Shown here: positions 35,603 to 44,077 of the stretch, in pieces | Layout: every line of letters begins with the position of its first letter | How positions within the stretch are numbered: the first letter of the stretch is position 1 | From: an uncultured Pirellulaceae bacterium | Lineage (GTDB): Bacteria > Planctomycetota > Planctomycetia > Pirellulales > Pirellulaceae | Direction: 5' to 3' | Assembly (NCBI GenBank): GCA_937929805.1 | Contig: CALFUT010000016.1 | Coordinates: 35,949-99,948 of the forward strand | Length of the DNA: 64,000 nucleotides | The notes under the pieces: generated by a model | Databases searched by the model: none | Told to the model about the DNA's origin: nothing | What the model saw: the letters and a program-made list of their open reading frames with translations, nothing else | Position numbers and translations under genes: made by a program

Positions 35603-36397
35603 CTAAACTGCAACGGCCGCTTTGATATGCGGATGGGGATCGTAGCCAACCAACTGAAAATCATCAAACGTAAAATCGAAAATCGAATCGGGGACTCGAT
35701 CGATCTGCAACGTAGGGCACGGCCTTGGCTCGCGATCCAACTGCAACTTCGCTTGCTCCAAATGATTGGAATACAAATGAGCATCACCCAAGGTGTGAAC
35801 AAAGTCACCGGGCCGCAAACCCGTTACTGCGGCCACCATGTAAACCAACAGTGCATACGAGGCAATATTGAAGGGAACTCCCAAAAACACGTCGGCACTT
35901 CGTTGATACAGCTGACACGAGAGCTCGCCATTGGCCACGTAAAACTGAAAAAAGGCATGGCAAGGCGGTAGCTTCATGTTGGGAACCTCGCCCACGTTCC
36001 ATGCGCTGACGATCAGACGTCGCGAGTCCGGATTCGTCTGGATCTGATCGATCACCTGAGAAATTTGATCGATCGAGTCTCCCTCCGCCGTCCGCCAACG
36101 ACGCCACTGAGATCCATAAACCGGGCCCAGATCTCCGTTTTCGTCCGCCCATTCATCCCAAATCCGAACGCCGTTCTCTTTCAAGTAACCAATGTTCGTA
36201 CTTCCGCTAAGGAACCACAGCAATTCGTGGGCGATACTTTTCCAGTGCAACTTCTTCGTCGTCACCATGGGAAACGATTCCCGCAAGTCATAACGCATCT
36301 GGTAGCCGAACACGCTTCGCGTTCCAGTGCCCGTGCGATCTGACTTCTCGACCCCTGAATCGAGAATATGCCTTAGAAGTTGTTGGTATTGTTGCAT
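35603..36397 (-). CDS. thyA: Thymidylate synthase
   Basis: A 264-residue thymidylate synthase that methylates dUMP to dTMP using methylene-tetrahydrofolate. The catalytic cysteine is Cys146 in [10 protein letters not shown], at the same number as in E. coli. [11 protein letters not shown] (dUMP phosphate-binding Arg), [11 protein letters not shown] and [12 protein letters not shown] are present. AAGG just before the ATG marks the start. It precedes folA on the same strand with a 71-base gap, so the two are probably cotranscribed. The organism thus uses the ThyA rather than the flavin-dependent ThyX route, at least through this gene. Confidence 0.97.
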   Translation of the reverse strand: MQQYQQLLRHILDSGVEKSDRTGTGTRSVFGYQMRYDLRESFPMVTTKKLHWKSIAHELLWFLSGSTNIGYLKENGVRIWDEWADENGDLGPVYGSQWRRWRTAEGDSIDQISQVIDQIQTNPDSRRLIVSAWNVGEVPNMKLPPCHAFFQFYVANGELSCQLYQRSADVFLGVPFNIASYALLVYMVAAVTGLRPGDFVHTLGDAHLYSNHLEQAKLQLDREPRPCPTLQIDRVPDSIFDFTFDDFQLVGYDPHPHIKAAVAV

Positions 36398-36721
36398 TCG
36401 CCTTTTTTAGAATGAACGGCCGATCCAGGCAAGGCTCTGCCGGTCAGCTACAAGCGAAACTTTAGCCGAACCGTTTTTTGTTTGAGAATTCTGCCGGCAG
36501 GCTATCGAACATTCGACATCCTGTGGGAATTGGTCAATTTTCGTCAGCCTTTAGTCCGAATCCATTACAGGAAGCACTCTCGAAACGCGAGAAAATGCGC
36601 CGTAATATCCACCCAATGTTTTGCGTAGGTTTTGCCCCGCATTTAGCAATCCCTCGACGCGAACTCTATTTCCACCTCTTCCATTTACCACCCCTCAGGC
36701 TTTCCAAGGACAGGAACGCTC
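36398..36721. other. Divergent promoter region of thyA and the GT2-like gene
   Basis: About 320 bases between divergent genes. Promoters for both must lie here, but I could not pick a specific -35/-10 pair with confidence, and no repeat or RNA is visible. Confidence 0.35.
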
Positions 36722-37663
36722 ATGGATCGGAATTCTTTCTCGATCATCATTCCCATGATCGGTCGAGAGCAGGCATTCGACGACACGCTGGCTTCCGTAC
36801 TACGCAGCAAATCGGCTGATTGCCAGATCATTGTTGCTCACGATGGAACCTACTCGGATCCTTACGATCTGCGTCGCGAGGTGACCTTCGTACAAACGGA
36901 CAACGGTTCGGACAACTTGGCCGCTCTGCTCAATGCCGCGATTCCGTCAGCAACCTGCCCGATGACCGCGATTGTGAAACCGGGCATTGAGCTGCCTGAA
37001 GGATGGAACGATTCTGTCGCGAGTGCATTTGACGATCAGAGCGTTGGCTCCGTCGCGGCACCCGTCGCGCATGCCGATAACCCAGATCGCATTGCCACCG
37101 GCGGAGTCAGCCTTGCCGCTGGCTTGAACCGAAAACTGGTCGGTGCAGGGCAGCGACTGAAAAAGCGATCAACCAAAAAACTGCGTCCGCTTGGCCCGAT
37201 ATTGTGGGCAGGTTTCTATCGAACGTCGTTGCTCCAAGCCGTTGCTCCGCTGTGCGGTCAAATGGAACCGGTTTACTTGGATGTTGACATTGCACTTGCT
37301 GCACGGACACTGGACCTCAACTGCCGCTGGCTTCCCGAAGTCGTTATTAACATCGACCAACCGAAATCAATTCAAGCAGAGGCCAGTCGGCCACACGGAC
37401 GCTCGGCTCAACGAGCAACTCGGCGTCATGGGCTCAACTCGGGGATCGCCAATCGCATGATCAACGTGAGCTTCGAACTTCTGTCTTCGCCGTTGTTCCC
37501 AAACATGTTTCCCCATGCAATCGGACGTCTATTCGCCGGTTACGTGCAGGCAGATACCGACTTTCATCAACGGTTGGTGGACTCGAAGTGCGATCTGACG
37601 CAACATGCTTCGACACCGCTCTCGCCGCGCAACATCCACTTGCCCGCACGCCGCGCCGCGTAG
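36722..37663 (+). CDS. Glycosyltransferase family 2-like protein
   Basis: A 313-residue protein with the GT-A nucleotide-sugar fold in its first ~220 residues: FSIIIPMIGREQAFDDTLAS at the start, IIVAHDGTYSDP, TDNGSDNLAALLNAAI and, later, GPILWAGFYRTSLL and VYLDVDIALAARTL. The usual DxD is not obvious; the positions read TAIVKPG and YLDVDIA, so the metal-binding motif is weak. The last ~80 residues are basic and of unclear role. It has no signal or membrane segment. It stands alone, so no acceptor can be proposed. Confidence 0.7.
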   Translation: MDRNSFSIIIPMIGREQAFDDTLASVLRSKSADCQIIVAHDGTYSDPYDLRREVTFVQTDNGSDNLAALLNAAIPSATCPMTAIVKPGIELPEGWNDSVASAFDDQSVGSVAAPVAHADNPDRIATGGVSLAAGLNRKLVGAGQRLKKRSTKKLRPLGPILWAGFYRTSLLQAVAPLCGQMEPVYLDVDIALAARTLDLNCRWLPEVVINIDQPKSIQAEASRPHGRSAQRATRRHGLNSGIANRMINVSFELLSSPLFPNMFPHAIGRLFAGYVQADTDFHQRLVDSKCDLTQHASTPLSPRNIHLPARRAA

Positions 37664-37879
37664 TTGCAGCGACACCCCGTGAGCTCCTGAGACACGCTAG
37701 CGAAGCTTTACTGCGACGCTGCGGCCGACCACCACTCGCTGCTGCGATGGTCTCAAGCAACTTCAATCGCTTAATTACCGAAAGAACCTGTTTGACTCAA
37801 ACGCGACTTCAAACGAAAATCGCGGGGACACACATGAAGCCGCCGCAGTGCTCTAACTTGTTTCCCAACTCAAGACTTT

Positions 37880-38755
37880 ATGGTCCAACCCTTATTCTCA
37901 ACCGCGTTGTGCCTAGTCGTTTTCGCCGTCGCCTTTGGCACGACAACCGCCCCCGCGCAATTGATCTTCAAAAATAATTTTGACGACGATCCTGTCGGCA
38001 TCTACACCGAGGAAAACCTAGACGCGGACTGGAATAGCCCTAAGTTCAGCAACGGCGTGAAGGAAGGCCAGCAACGCGTTTCAATCATCGAAGGAGACGA
38101 AGCGTTCGCGGGTCGATCCTTGGCCGTATCTTATCCAAAAGGCAAGCACGGCCCGCAGAAAACCGGGGCTCAATGGCAACTTGAATTCGAAGGCCATGAA
38201 GACGTAACGGTCGAGTACCGAGTCAAATTTGGAGACGGTTTCGATTTCGTCCGGGGTGGCAAGCTACCGGGCTTGGCCGGAGGTGCGGCGAACACGGGTG
38301 GAAATATTCCTAACGGCACGGATGGCTTTTCCGCGCGAATGCACTGGCGAACCGCTGGCTCCGAAGGATCTCGGCTGACACCGAACGTGGCGAATATTGC
38401 TCAATATATTTACCACCCTGATGCCAACCAAGGCGATGATTTCAATTGGGACGATGGCCCCACCGGGAAATGGGAAAGGTTTGCAGCGGGCAAGTGGTAT
38501 CACTTAAAACATCGCATCAAGATGAATACGCCCGGAAAAAATGGTCAGCAGGGGCTGAACGATGGAATCATTCAAGCATGGCTTGATGAGAAAATGGCCC
38601 TGAACCGGACAGGCGTTCGTTTTCGCGACATTGGTTCGTTAAAGATCGACGCATTCTACTTCAGCACCTTTTTTGGCGGCAGCGGCAGCCGTTGGAACAC
38701 GACAGCCAGCGAGACCATCTTTTTCGATGATTTCAAGATCTACGTGACCGAATAG
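37880..38755 (+). CDS. Secreted polysaccharide lyase family 14-like protein
   Basis: A 291-residue secreted protein. A signal peptide covers residues ~1-27 (LCLVVFAVAFGTTTAPAQ). The mature part begins LIFKNNFDDD and contains VEYRVKFGDGFDFVRGGKLPGLAGG, RMHWR and KWYHLKHRIKMNTPGKN, a pattern that I associate with PL14 alginate/glucuronan lyase-like jelly-roll folds. The C-terminus IFFDDFKIYVTE matches the closing strand of such folds. PL14 enzymes cleave uronate polymers by beta-elimination. The lyase assignment is by family resemblance and the substrate is unknown. Stand-alone gene. Confidence 0.72.
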   Translation: MVQPLFSTALCLVVFAVAFGTTTAPAQLIFKNNFDDDPVGIYTEENLDADWNSPKFSNGVKEGQQRVSIIEGDEAFAGRSLAVSYPKGKHGPQKTGAQWQLEFEGHEDVTVEYRVKFGDGFDFVRGGKLPGLAGGAANTGGNIPNGTDGFSARMHWRTAGSEGSRLTPNVANIAQYIYHPDANQGDDFNWDDGPTGKWERFAAGKWYHLKHRIKMNTPGKNGQQGLNDGIIQAWLDEKMALNRTGVRFRDIGSLKIDAFYFSTFFGGSGSRWNTTASETIFFDDFKIYVTE

Positions 38756-39234
38756 GAACTCATCTGCCCGAATGGGGTCGTGATTTTTTCGAGAGCAAGG
38801 TTCGTAGCTAAGCCTTTAGGCTTTCGGTTGTCGTTTGCAAGCGACTGAAGCCGCTACGACGACCACGAACGGCGCGAACCACTTAGTGAAACGCCTGTCA
38901 CAAAAAATCACAGCCTCAATGGGGTTTCGGTGCTGGACGGCAAGGCGCTCACCAGAGGCGCTCGCGGGCCGGACGACATTATCGTCCAGACCCGTGACAC
39001 TTTGATGGTCGACTACAACCAAACATGTTCTGATTCGCTCACCTCAAGCGCCGTTTCTGGAACCGTCATCAGCGGGTTTGGTTAGATTTCGCTCACAACG
39101 CGGCACGAAACTCAAATTCCGATCTTTTTAGAGGGTCTTTTGGTAAAACCGTAGAGGCGTCCTCCACTCTCAGTAGAGAGTTGTTCTTTCGAACTGTTCT
39201 TACCCATCTGAAGTTTCGATCCATAGGAGTTGTG
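38756..39234. other. Intergenic region with a CGTAGC...GCTACG hairpin
   Basis: About 480 bases. CGTAGC at 38803-38808 and GCTACG at 38853-38858 frame a partly paired 56-base hairpin with AAGCC/GAAGCC pieces. No gene was recognised between it and the EF-hand gene. The leader AGGAG for that gene is at 39225-39229. Confidence 0.45.
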
Positions 39235-39687
39235 ATGTTTAAAACAAAGTCGTTGGCTATCGCTGTGTGTGGAATAGCTACTTGCCTGTTCTTGGCCGAA
39301 GAGTCGCAAGCCCAAAGCGGAAGGAAGGCGGGCTCATCTTACTCCAGATCTCGAGCTTCACAGGGTAGCGACAAGAAACCCACAAAAGTTACCGGGCGGT
39401 TGAGCGGTAATCTGAACCAGTCGGTAATGATGCAAGTATTCGACAGCAACGGAGACGATGTCGTTTCAAAGAAAGAGGTCAGTAATTTGCTGCAACTGCT
39501 GACGGGATTGGATAGCAACGGTGATGGCCGCATTACCGCCGAAGAAATGTCTGAAGAAGCGATCATGGCCGTCGCCCCTCGTTTCGCGGAAGACAAACAA
39601 CGTGCGATGGCCAAAGCGGAAACGAAAGACGCGTCTGGTTCGCAGAGCAGACCAGACAATCCAAACAACGGATCTTCCAATCGGTAG
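39235..39687 (+). CDS. Exported EF-hand protein
   Basis: A 150-residue protein. AGGAG (39225-39229) five bases before the ATG sets the start. Residues 1-26 form a signal peptide (SLAIAVCGIATCLFLAEESQAQ). Two EF-hand calcium-binding loops lie at about residues 70-112: DSNGDDVVSKKE and DSNGDGRITAEE, the second fully canonical. The segment between the signal and the loops is Ser/Gly/Lys-rich and the C-terminus is Asn/Ser/Gln-rich, both probably disordered. It may bind calcium outside the cytoplasm. The element-bearing spacer downstream separates it from a terminator. Confidence 0.82.
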   Translation: MFKTKSLAIAVCGIATCLFLAEESQAQSGRKAGSSYSRSRASQGSDKKPTKVTGRLSGNLNQSVMMQVFDSNGDDVVSKKEVSNLLQLLTGLDSNGDGRITAEEMSEEAIMAVAPRFAEDKQRAMAKAETKDASGSQSRPDNPNNGSSNR

Positions 39688-39732
39688 CGCCAGTTCGTGC
39701 AAACGCGATCCATGCGAAACAAAGGACATGCC

Positions 39733-39840
39733 TAGTGGTTCAACGGACCAGAATTGACCAACCGGGAAACCTTTCTCGTATGGATTTTCCTAGACGCATT
39801 GAACCATACGCCGGGTCAACCTAACTTTGACGAACCACTA
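39733..39840. repeat. 108-bp MITE-like element, copy 1
   Basis: The element starts TAGTGGTTCAAC and ends GACGAACCACTA, giving perfect 9-bp terminal inverted repeats (TAGTGGTTC/GAACCACTA). AATTGACC on the left and GGTCAA on the right continue the inverted symmetry. It has exactly the same length as the copy at 59645-59752 and aligns with it without gaps at roughly two-thirds identity. No coding capacity. Lies between the EF-hand gene and a terminator. Confidence 0.85.
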
Positions 39841-39885
39841 GCGTGAGGCAACCCTAAACGGATCACACGGATCAATTGGGGCAAG

Positions 39886-39922
39886 GCACCCGTGTTCTAC
39901 ATCGAACACGGGTGCTTTTTTT
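39886..39922 (+). terminator. Rho-independent terminator
   Basis: GCACCCGTGTTC (39886-39897) pairs perfectly with GAACACGGGTGC (39904-39915), with loop TACATC, followed by seven Ts. It is about 200 bases after the EF-hand gene stop, with a palindromic element inserted between, so it could be that gene's displaced terminator. A small RNA ending here cannot be excluded. Confidence 0.85.
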
Positions 39923-40213
39923 GTCCCGCTACTTCTCGTTCACTGCCCGCCGCGTAGCCAACCAATTTTCATCTGTACCTGATACGGATCGAAAACGCGT
40001 TGCTACTACGCGTTGTTACTTTTACCGAACTTTGCCTTAAAAAAGGGTTCATGCGGTACAATACGGATTTGCAAACCACGTAAACGTGTGTCAACTGACA
40101 GCTGGGGAAGTGCCTCAAGCCACGACACATGGCACTTCTGCCCCCATGATTTTGGGATCGCAAATTACTCTCTCGACACAATAACGTGCGTACTGTTTTT
40201 TACTTGGATCAAC

Positions 40214-41026
40214 ATGAAACTGATTTTCAGAACAATTGCCCTGCTAACTGTGTCGATCTCCAGCGTTTCGCTTGCACAAGAAGAAGGGTTCACGCCGCTC
40301 TTCGACGGAAAAACTCTCGACGGCTGGACAGCAGCCCGAAGCAAGGGAGAAAACGACTGGGGCAATTTCACCGTGAACGAAGCTGAGCAAGCGATTCACG
40401 CCTACGCAGGAGAGGAACATGGCACCGAGCAAATCACCGATTGCCTTGTCACCGACACTGAATTTAGTCACTACATTTTGAAACTTGAATACAAATGGCT
40501 TGAGAGCAGATTTGCTCCGCGTGCCGACTGGGATCGCGATGCGGGCCTTCTGTTCCACGTACACGGTGACCTGAAGAAAGTTTGGCCACACTCGTTGGAA
40601 ATGCAAATCGGCGAATCACTCGGGAACAAACCAGACGCCAAAGGCTCTGCAGGCCGCTTTCACACCGGCGATTTATTCGTGTTAGGAAAACACCTTCGGA
40701 CCGATACGCCAATCGGAGAAAACAAACGCTACGCAAAAGAAGGAACGATGACTAATGGCAGGAGCCGTCGAACCCCGCTCGGTTCGGAGAAACCAAAAGG
40801 CGAATGGAACGAAATGGAGCTCCGCGTTCACGGTAACGAAAAAGCGACCTTCATCTTTAACGGTGAAGTAATCCTAGAAACGTTCAACTTTGCCCAGAAG
40901 AACAAAGCCGGCGAAAAGCTACCGCTCGAAAAAGGGCACATCGGACTTCAAGCGGAATGGGCCGAGATTCTCTACCGGAACATTCGCATCAAAGAACTAC
41001 CGCAACAGAAAACGTCGAACGAGTAG
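40214..41026 (+). CDS. Secreted 3-keto-disaccharide hydrolase-family (DUF1080) protein
   Basis: A 270-residue secreted protein. The ATG at 40214 gives a signal peptide ending near residue 24 (FRTIALLTVSISSVSLAQ); the frame is open from 40013 but no leader would result. The mature protein matches DUF1080/3-keto-disaccharide hydrolase: GFTPLFDGKTLDGWTA at the start, FSHYILKLEYKW, then GLLFHVHGD, HSLEMQIGE, and NEMELRVHGN with HIGLQAEWAEILYRNIRIKEL at the end. These lectin-like jelly-roll domains are abundant in planctomycetes and act on glycans. Downstream is a bidirectional terminator. Confidence 0.93.
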   Translation: MKLIFRTIALLTVSISSVSLAQEEGFTPLFDGKTLDGWTAARSKGENDWGNFTVNEAEQAIHAYAGEEHGTEQITDCLVTDTEFSHYILKLEYKWLESRFAPRADWDRDAGLLFHVHGDLKKVWPHSLEMQIGESLGNKPDAKGSAGRFHTGDLFVLGKHLRTDTPIGENKRYAKEGTMTNGRSRRTPLGSEKPKGEWNEMELRVHGNEKATFIFNGEVILETFNFAQKNKAGEKLPLEKGHIGLQAEWAEILYRNIRIKELPQQKTSNE

Positions 41027-41081
41027 GTTTCACTCGATCCGACAGCGAGTGGCTCGCGTCCGCGATAGGTAAGTCCATAGA

Positions 41082-41115
41082 AAAAGCCGCTCTCCAAAGT
41101 TGGAGAGCGGCTTTT
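41082..41115. terminator. Bidirectional rho-independent terminator
   Basis: AAAAGCCGCTCTCCA (41082-41096) pairs perfectly with TGGAGAGCGGCTTTT (41101-41115), loop AAGT. T-rich tracts on both strands make it work for the plus-strand DUF1080 gene and the converging minus-strand BBP7 gene. Confidence 0.95.
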
Positions 41116-41147
41116 GTTTTTTCCAAGTCAAAACCTATGACGCTACT

Positions 41148-42716
41148 TTAGAAGCAGAATTCTGTTCCAACGTAACCGCCGTGCAACAATAGGTCGCCAT
41201 TGGTGTTAGCTCGCTGTGTCGCAAGCGGGTTGTCAAACTCGTAGGGAATTTGGTCGGTCGCCAAAGCAACTCCAGCGATTCCCAAAGCACGATAACCGAC
41301 TCGTAAACGTGCTCGGCACGATAGTTGGTAAATCAACCCAAAATCGATCTCGCTTAGGAAAGCAACATCGTTCTGGGTGTCGCTGTAGTCGAAGTTGACA
41401 TCTCCAGCGGTCGGCACGGTTGCGAAAACGGTCCCTGTTGGGTCCGAGATTCGCTGACGGGTGTTCACGTTGTTGTTGAAAATACCGGTTCGAATACCAC
41501 CTGCTAGGCGAATACGCTTGGAGACGCAGATCTCTCCACGGCTTCCAACTTGCAAACCAAGTAGGGTGTTGTCGGCGTTCAGCCTGTAGTCGATTGGCGT
41601 CGTGCCATCGGCAGTCGAGTAGGTGAACTCTTCATCGAACTGGAAGTAGCGGAAACCACCCAGTAGTTCGAAGTTTCCTTGCCGTCCGCGTCGAGTGCAG
41701 AAACGGCCCCCATTGCGAAGCAGGTTGAACTCGAGACTGTTAATGTCAGTATCGCGAGTCACCGTCTGTGAAGTACCGTTGGCGAAGAACGTGTCCAAGG
41801 TCGCACCGGAGTAGTCAAGGCGATCGAATCCACGCAGACCGACTGCCGAAACCGCCGCTCCCGTCAGTGTCGCGTCGGCTGTATCAGGGAACAGGCCGAA
41901 GTAGCGAGCTTCCCAGCCGTTACCGTTGCTCTTGCGATTCGCAAGAACAAAATCGACGCCGCCAATCGTGTCGTGATCAGCTTCGTTGGTGAACAAATAC
42001 TCGCCTGCCGGGTTACGAGCGATCAGTCGCCGGTCTTCATAGTCGCGAATAAAAGCGAGAGCCGAAACGCTGGCAACCAAGTTCGATCCACCTCCGCGAA
42101 TAGCTCGTCCAGCAATGGCGCCGACTCCACCGATCGCACTTCCGGGCGAGTAAATCGCTGGAGTACTATACGAAGGAGCGCTGTACGCAGGAGCACTGTA
42201 GACCGGTGAGCTATAAGCAGGGGCCGAATAGCCGGCTCCTGCATAACCAGCACCGCCACAAGATCCGCCAGAAACAGAACCCGCGTAAGGCATTTCAACA
42301 GACGAAACGACTGGATCACTCGAGCCAACCATCGGGCCCGTCATGTTGACTGGGGCCGACGTCGTCGGCATCGGAGTTGATTGATACGTCTGAGCAGGAG
42401 CAAATTGCTGTTGCATCGGAGCGCTATAATCGTTGACCGAACCACCGCCTTGGTAGCCGAATCCGGCTGAAGGCTGAGTGTAAGTCGGTTGCGTCACCAT
42501 GGCTCCAGCACCGCCACAATTGCCGGAAGCACAGCCGTACTGAGTTGGCTGAGCCAAGCCAGCACCCGGATTCACATCTCCGTAGCCAGCTCGGGAAAGA
42601 ATTGATTGGTAAGACCCAATCTCTGGTGCGACGCGCGATCCACTTTGTGCGCTGGCGGTGCTAACCATCGTCGCGATGGCGACTACTGTTAGCCAGTTAT
42701 GCCAAAACCGTTTCAT
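41148..42716 (-). CDS. BBP7-family outer-membrane beta-barrel protein
   Basis: A 522-residue protein. AGGAG upstream of the ATG at 42716 sets the start. A signal peptide ends near residue 25 (TVVAIATMVSTASAQ). Residues ~30-190 are low-complexity and rich in Tyr, Ser, Pro, Gly and Gln, including repeats of the type YSAPAYS and a CASGNCGG pair. From ~200 the sequence alternates like transmembrane strands of a barrel (SALAFIRDYEDRRLI, NGWEARYFGLF, NFELLGGFRYFQFDEEF, IRLAGGIRTGIFNNN, ARLRVGYRALGIAGV), and it ends GGYVGTEFCF with a terminal aromatic as for Bam-inserted barrels. The family is known in planctomycetes without a settled function. Confidence 0.85.
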   Translation of the reverse strand: MKRFWHNWLTVVAIATMVSTASAQSGSRVAPEIGSYQSILSRAGYGDVNPGAGLAQPTQYGCASGNCGGAGAMVTQPTYTQPSAGFGYQGGGSVNDYSAPMQQQFAPAQTYQSTPMPTTSAPVNMTGPMVGSSDPVVSSVEMPYAGSVSGGSCGGAGYAGAGYSAPAYSSPVYSAPAYSAPSYSTPAIYSPGSAIGGVGAIAGRAIRGGGSNLVASVSALAFIRDYEDRRLIARNPAGEYLFTNEADHDTIGGVDFVLANRKSNGNGWEARYFGLFPDTADATLTGAAVSAVGLRGFDRLDYSGATLDTFFANGTSQTVTRDTDINSLEFNLLRNGGRFCTRRGRQGNFELLGGFRYFQFDEEFTYSTADGTTPIDYRLNADNTLLGLQVGSRGEICVSKRIRLAGGIRTGIFNNNVNTRQRISDPTGTVFATVPTAGDVNFDYSDTQNDVAFLSEIDFGLIYQLSCRARLRVGYRALGIAGVALATDQIPYEFDNPLATQRANTNGDLLLHGGYVGTEFCF

Positions 42717-43393
42717 TACAAACTCCTTTGAAGTGTTTCCCTCGCACGCCCGCCGGCAAATTTTGACGGCCATTCATTCGCTGGCGAGGCATCGGATCCT
42801 TAGCGGACGTTAAGTAAAACGCCCAACCATCGTTGGTCGCACGACAGGTGCCACCGACATGATGAGCGGAACTGTTACCATGACTGCGATTGCCATCGTC
42901 ATTGCATTCGGCAGAAACTGAACATGGTTACCCCTATCGTCGAAAAAACCGGAATCACGACCGCTTCACACCGGACAGCCGTTAACCTAAGCCCAGCCCT
43001 TAAAGCCAACCAAGTCGCTGCGTCCTTCCTGAACCTCCTCGACCATCAATGCCGCCGAGTCTCTCGCAGCCTTCAACCGCGCAAAGCAACGTTTAACCAA
43101 AGAAATCACCGAAGCAGCGCCTTCCGGATCGAAACCAACACGGATACGAAGTTGCGGCAGCGAGATGACAGCATCAGCTGCTGGCACTTTGATCAAGCCA
43201 CGCCACCGTTGGCAACGACACGGCGGGGCCAGCAACAAGGTTCGGCCAATCGATCGGCAGTCGCCTAAACCTTCGCCAGTTCACGAAGCAACCCGCCTAG
43301 CGCACATCGGTTTCCATCAACCAACGGCAAGGATTGATTACTGATCCCGATTGGCAACCGAGGGATGACTACAAGAAGAGCAGCTTGGCTCAA
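42717..43393. other. Intergenic region between BBP7 and pyrE
   Basis: About 680 bases. A minus-strand frame at 42987-43238 (no good ribosome-binding site) contains LPQLRIRVGFDPEGAA and a 17-base match to the PRPP-loop region of pyrE (43036-43052 against 43581-43597, same reading frame, ALMVE). I do not consider it proven. Otherwise nothing was recognised. Confidence 0.35.
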
Positions 43394-43957
43394 CTATCCA
43401 CGCTCGCCATCGGTCACTTCGGAGACGTGGAACAGCGCTTCGAATTGCACGCCAACCTCGGCAAAGACTTCCGTCGAGCGTTCACCCCGATCGACGATGG
43501 CGATCAATCGCTCCACCTTCAAACCGTGCTCACGCGCATGAGCAATCGCCTTGAGGGAACTGCCGCCGGTGGTGATCACGTCCTCGACCATCAATGCGGT
43601 CTGGCCCTGCACGACCGGGCCTTCCACTTGTTGGCCCGTCCCGTGGCCTTTCGCTTCTTTGCGAACGATAAAGCCCTTGATTGGCTTACCCATCTGCCAA
43701 GCGCGAGTAATCACGGCCGCCGTAATTGGGTCGGCACCGATCGCCATTCCTCCCACAGCGTCAGGTAATTCGTCGCCAATCGCTTCGATCATCCCTTCGG
43801 CGATCAAATTGGCGGCTTCTCCATCGAGCGTTAACTGACGACAATCAAGGTAATAGGTCGCCTTCTTGCCAGACGCGAGTGTAAAGTCACCAAATCGAAT
43901 CGCGTGTTGGTGAATCAGCTCGAGCAGTCGTTCGCGGTTGTACAATGTTTTTCCCAC
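43394..43957 (-). CDS. pyrE: Orotate phosphoribosyltransferase
   Basis: A 187-residue OPRTase, which makes OMP from orotate and PRPP in pyrimidine synthesis. The PRPP-binding loop is ALMVEDVITTGGSS at about residues 127-140, and the flexible loop with VRKEAKGHGTG precedes it. FGDFTLASGKKATYYLDCRQ near the N-terminus is family-typical. The start is taken as the GTG at 43957 because GAGG lies four bases upstream; an in-frame TTG at 43960 is an alternative. No pyrimidine operon partners are adjacent, as is common in planctomycetes. Divergent from the sulfatase-like gene. Confidence 0.94.
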   Translation of the reverse strand: MGKTLYNRERLLELIHQHAIRFGDFTLASGKKATYYLDCRQLTLDGEAANLIAEGMIEAIGDELPDAVGGMAIGADPITAAVITRAWQMGKPIKGFIVRKEAKGHGTGQQVEGPVVQGQTALMVEDVITTGGSSLKAIAHAREHGLKVERLIAIVDRGERSTEVFAEVGVQFEALFHVSEVTDGERG

Positions 43958-44077
43958 CAAACCTCAAAAGTTCAAGCGTCCCGTTTACGTTCAGTGCTCC
44001 GACTGACACCGTTCCGCTACAATCAAGTAACAATATGATCTTTCCAGCGACGATGCGTCAACCATTGTGACTTTCGA

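Noticed and set aside
41900..42640. Repeated YSAPAYS-type codons in the BBP7 gene considered as a separate DNA repeat
   Set aside because: They are in frame, vary at the codon level and belong to the low-complexity N-terminus of the protein.
42987..43238. Small minus-strand frame with a 17-base match to the pyrE PRPP loop
   Set aside because: The match could occur by chance in a 64-kb window, and no start with a ribosome-binding site is visible. A homologue search would decide.
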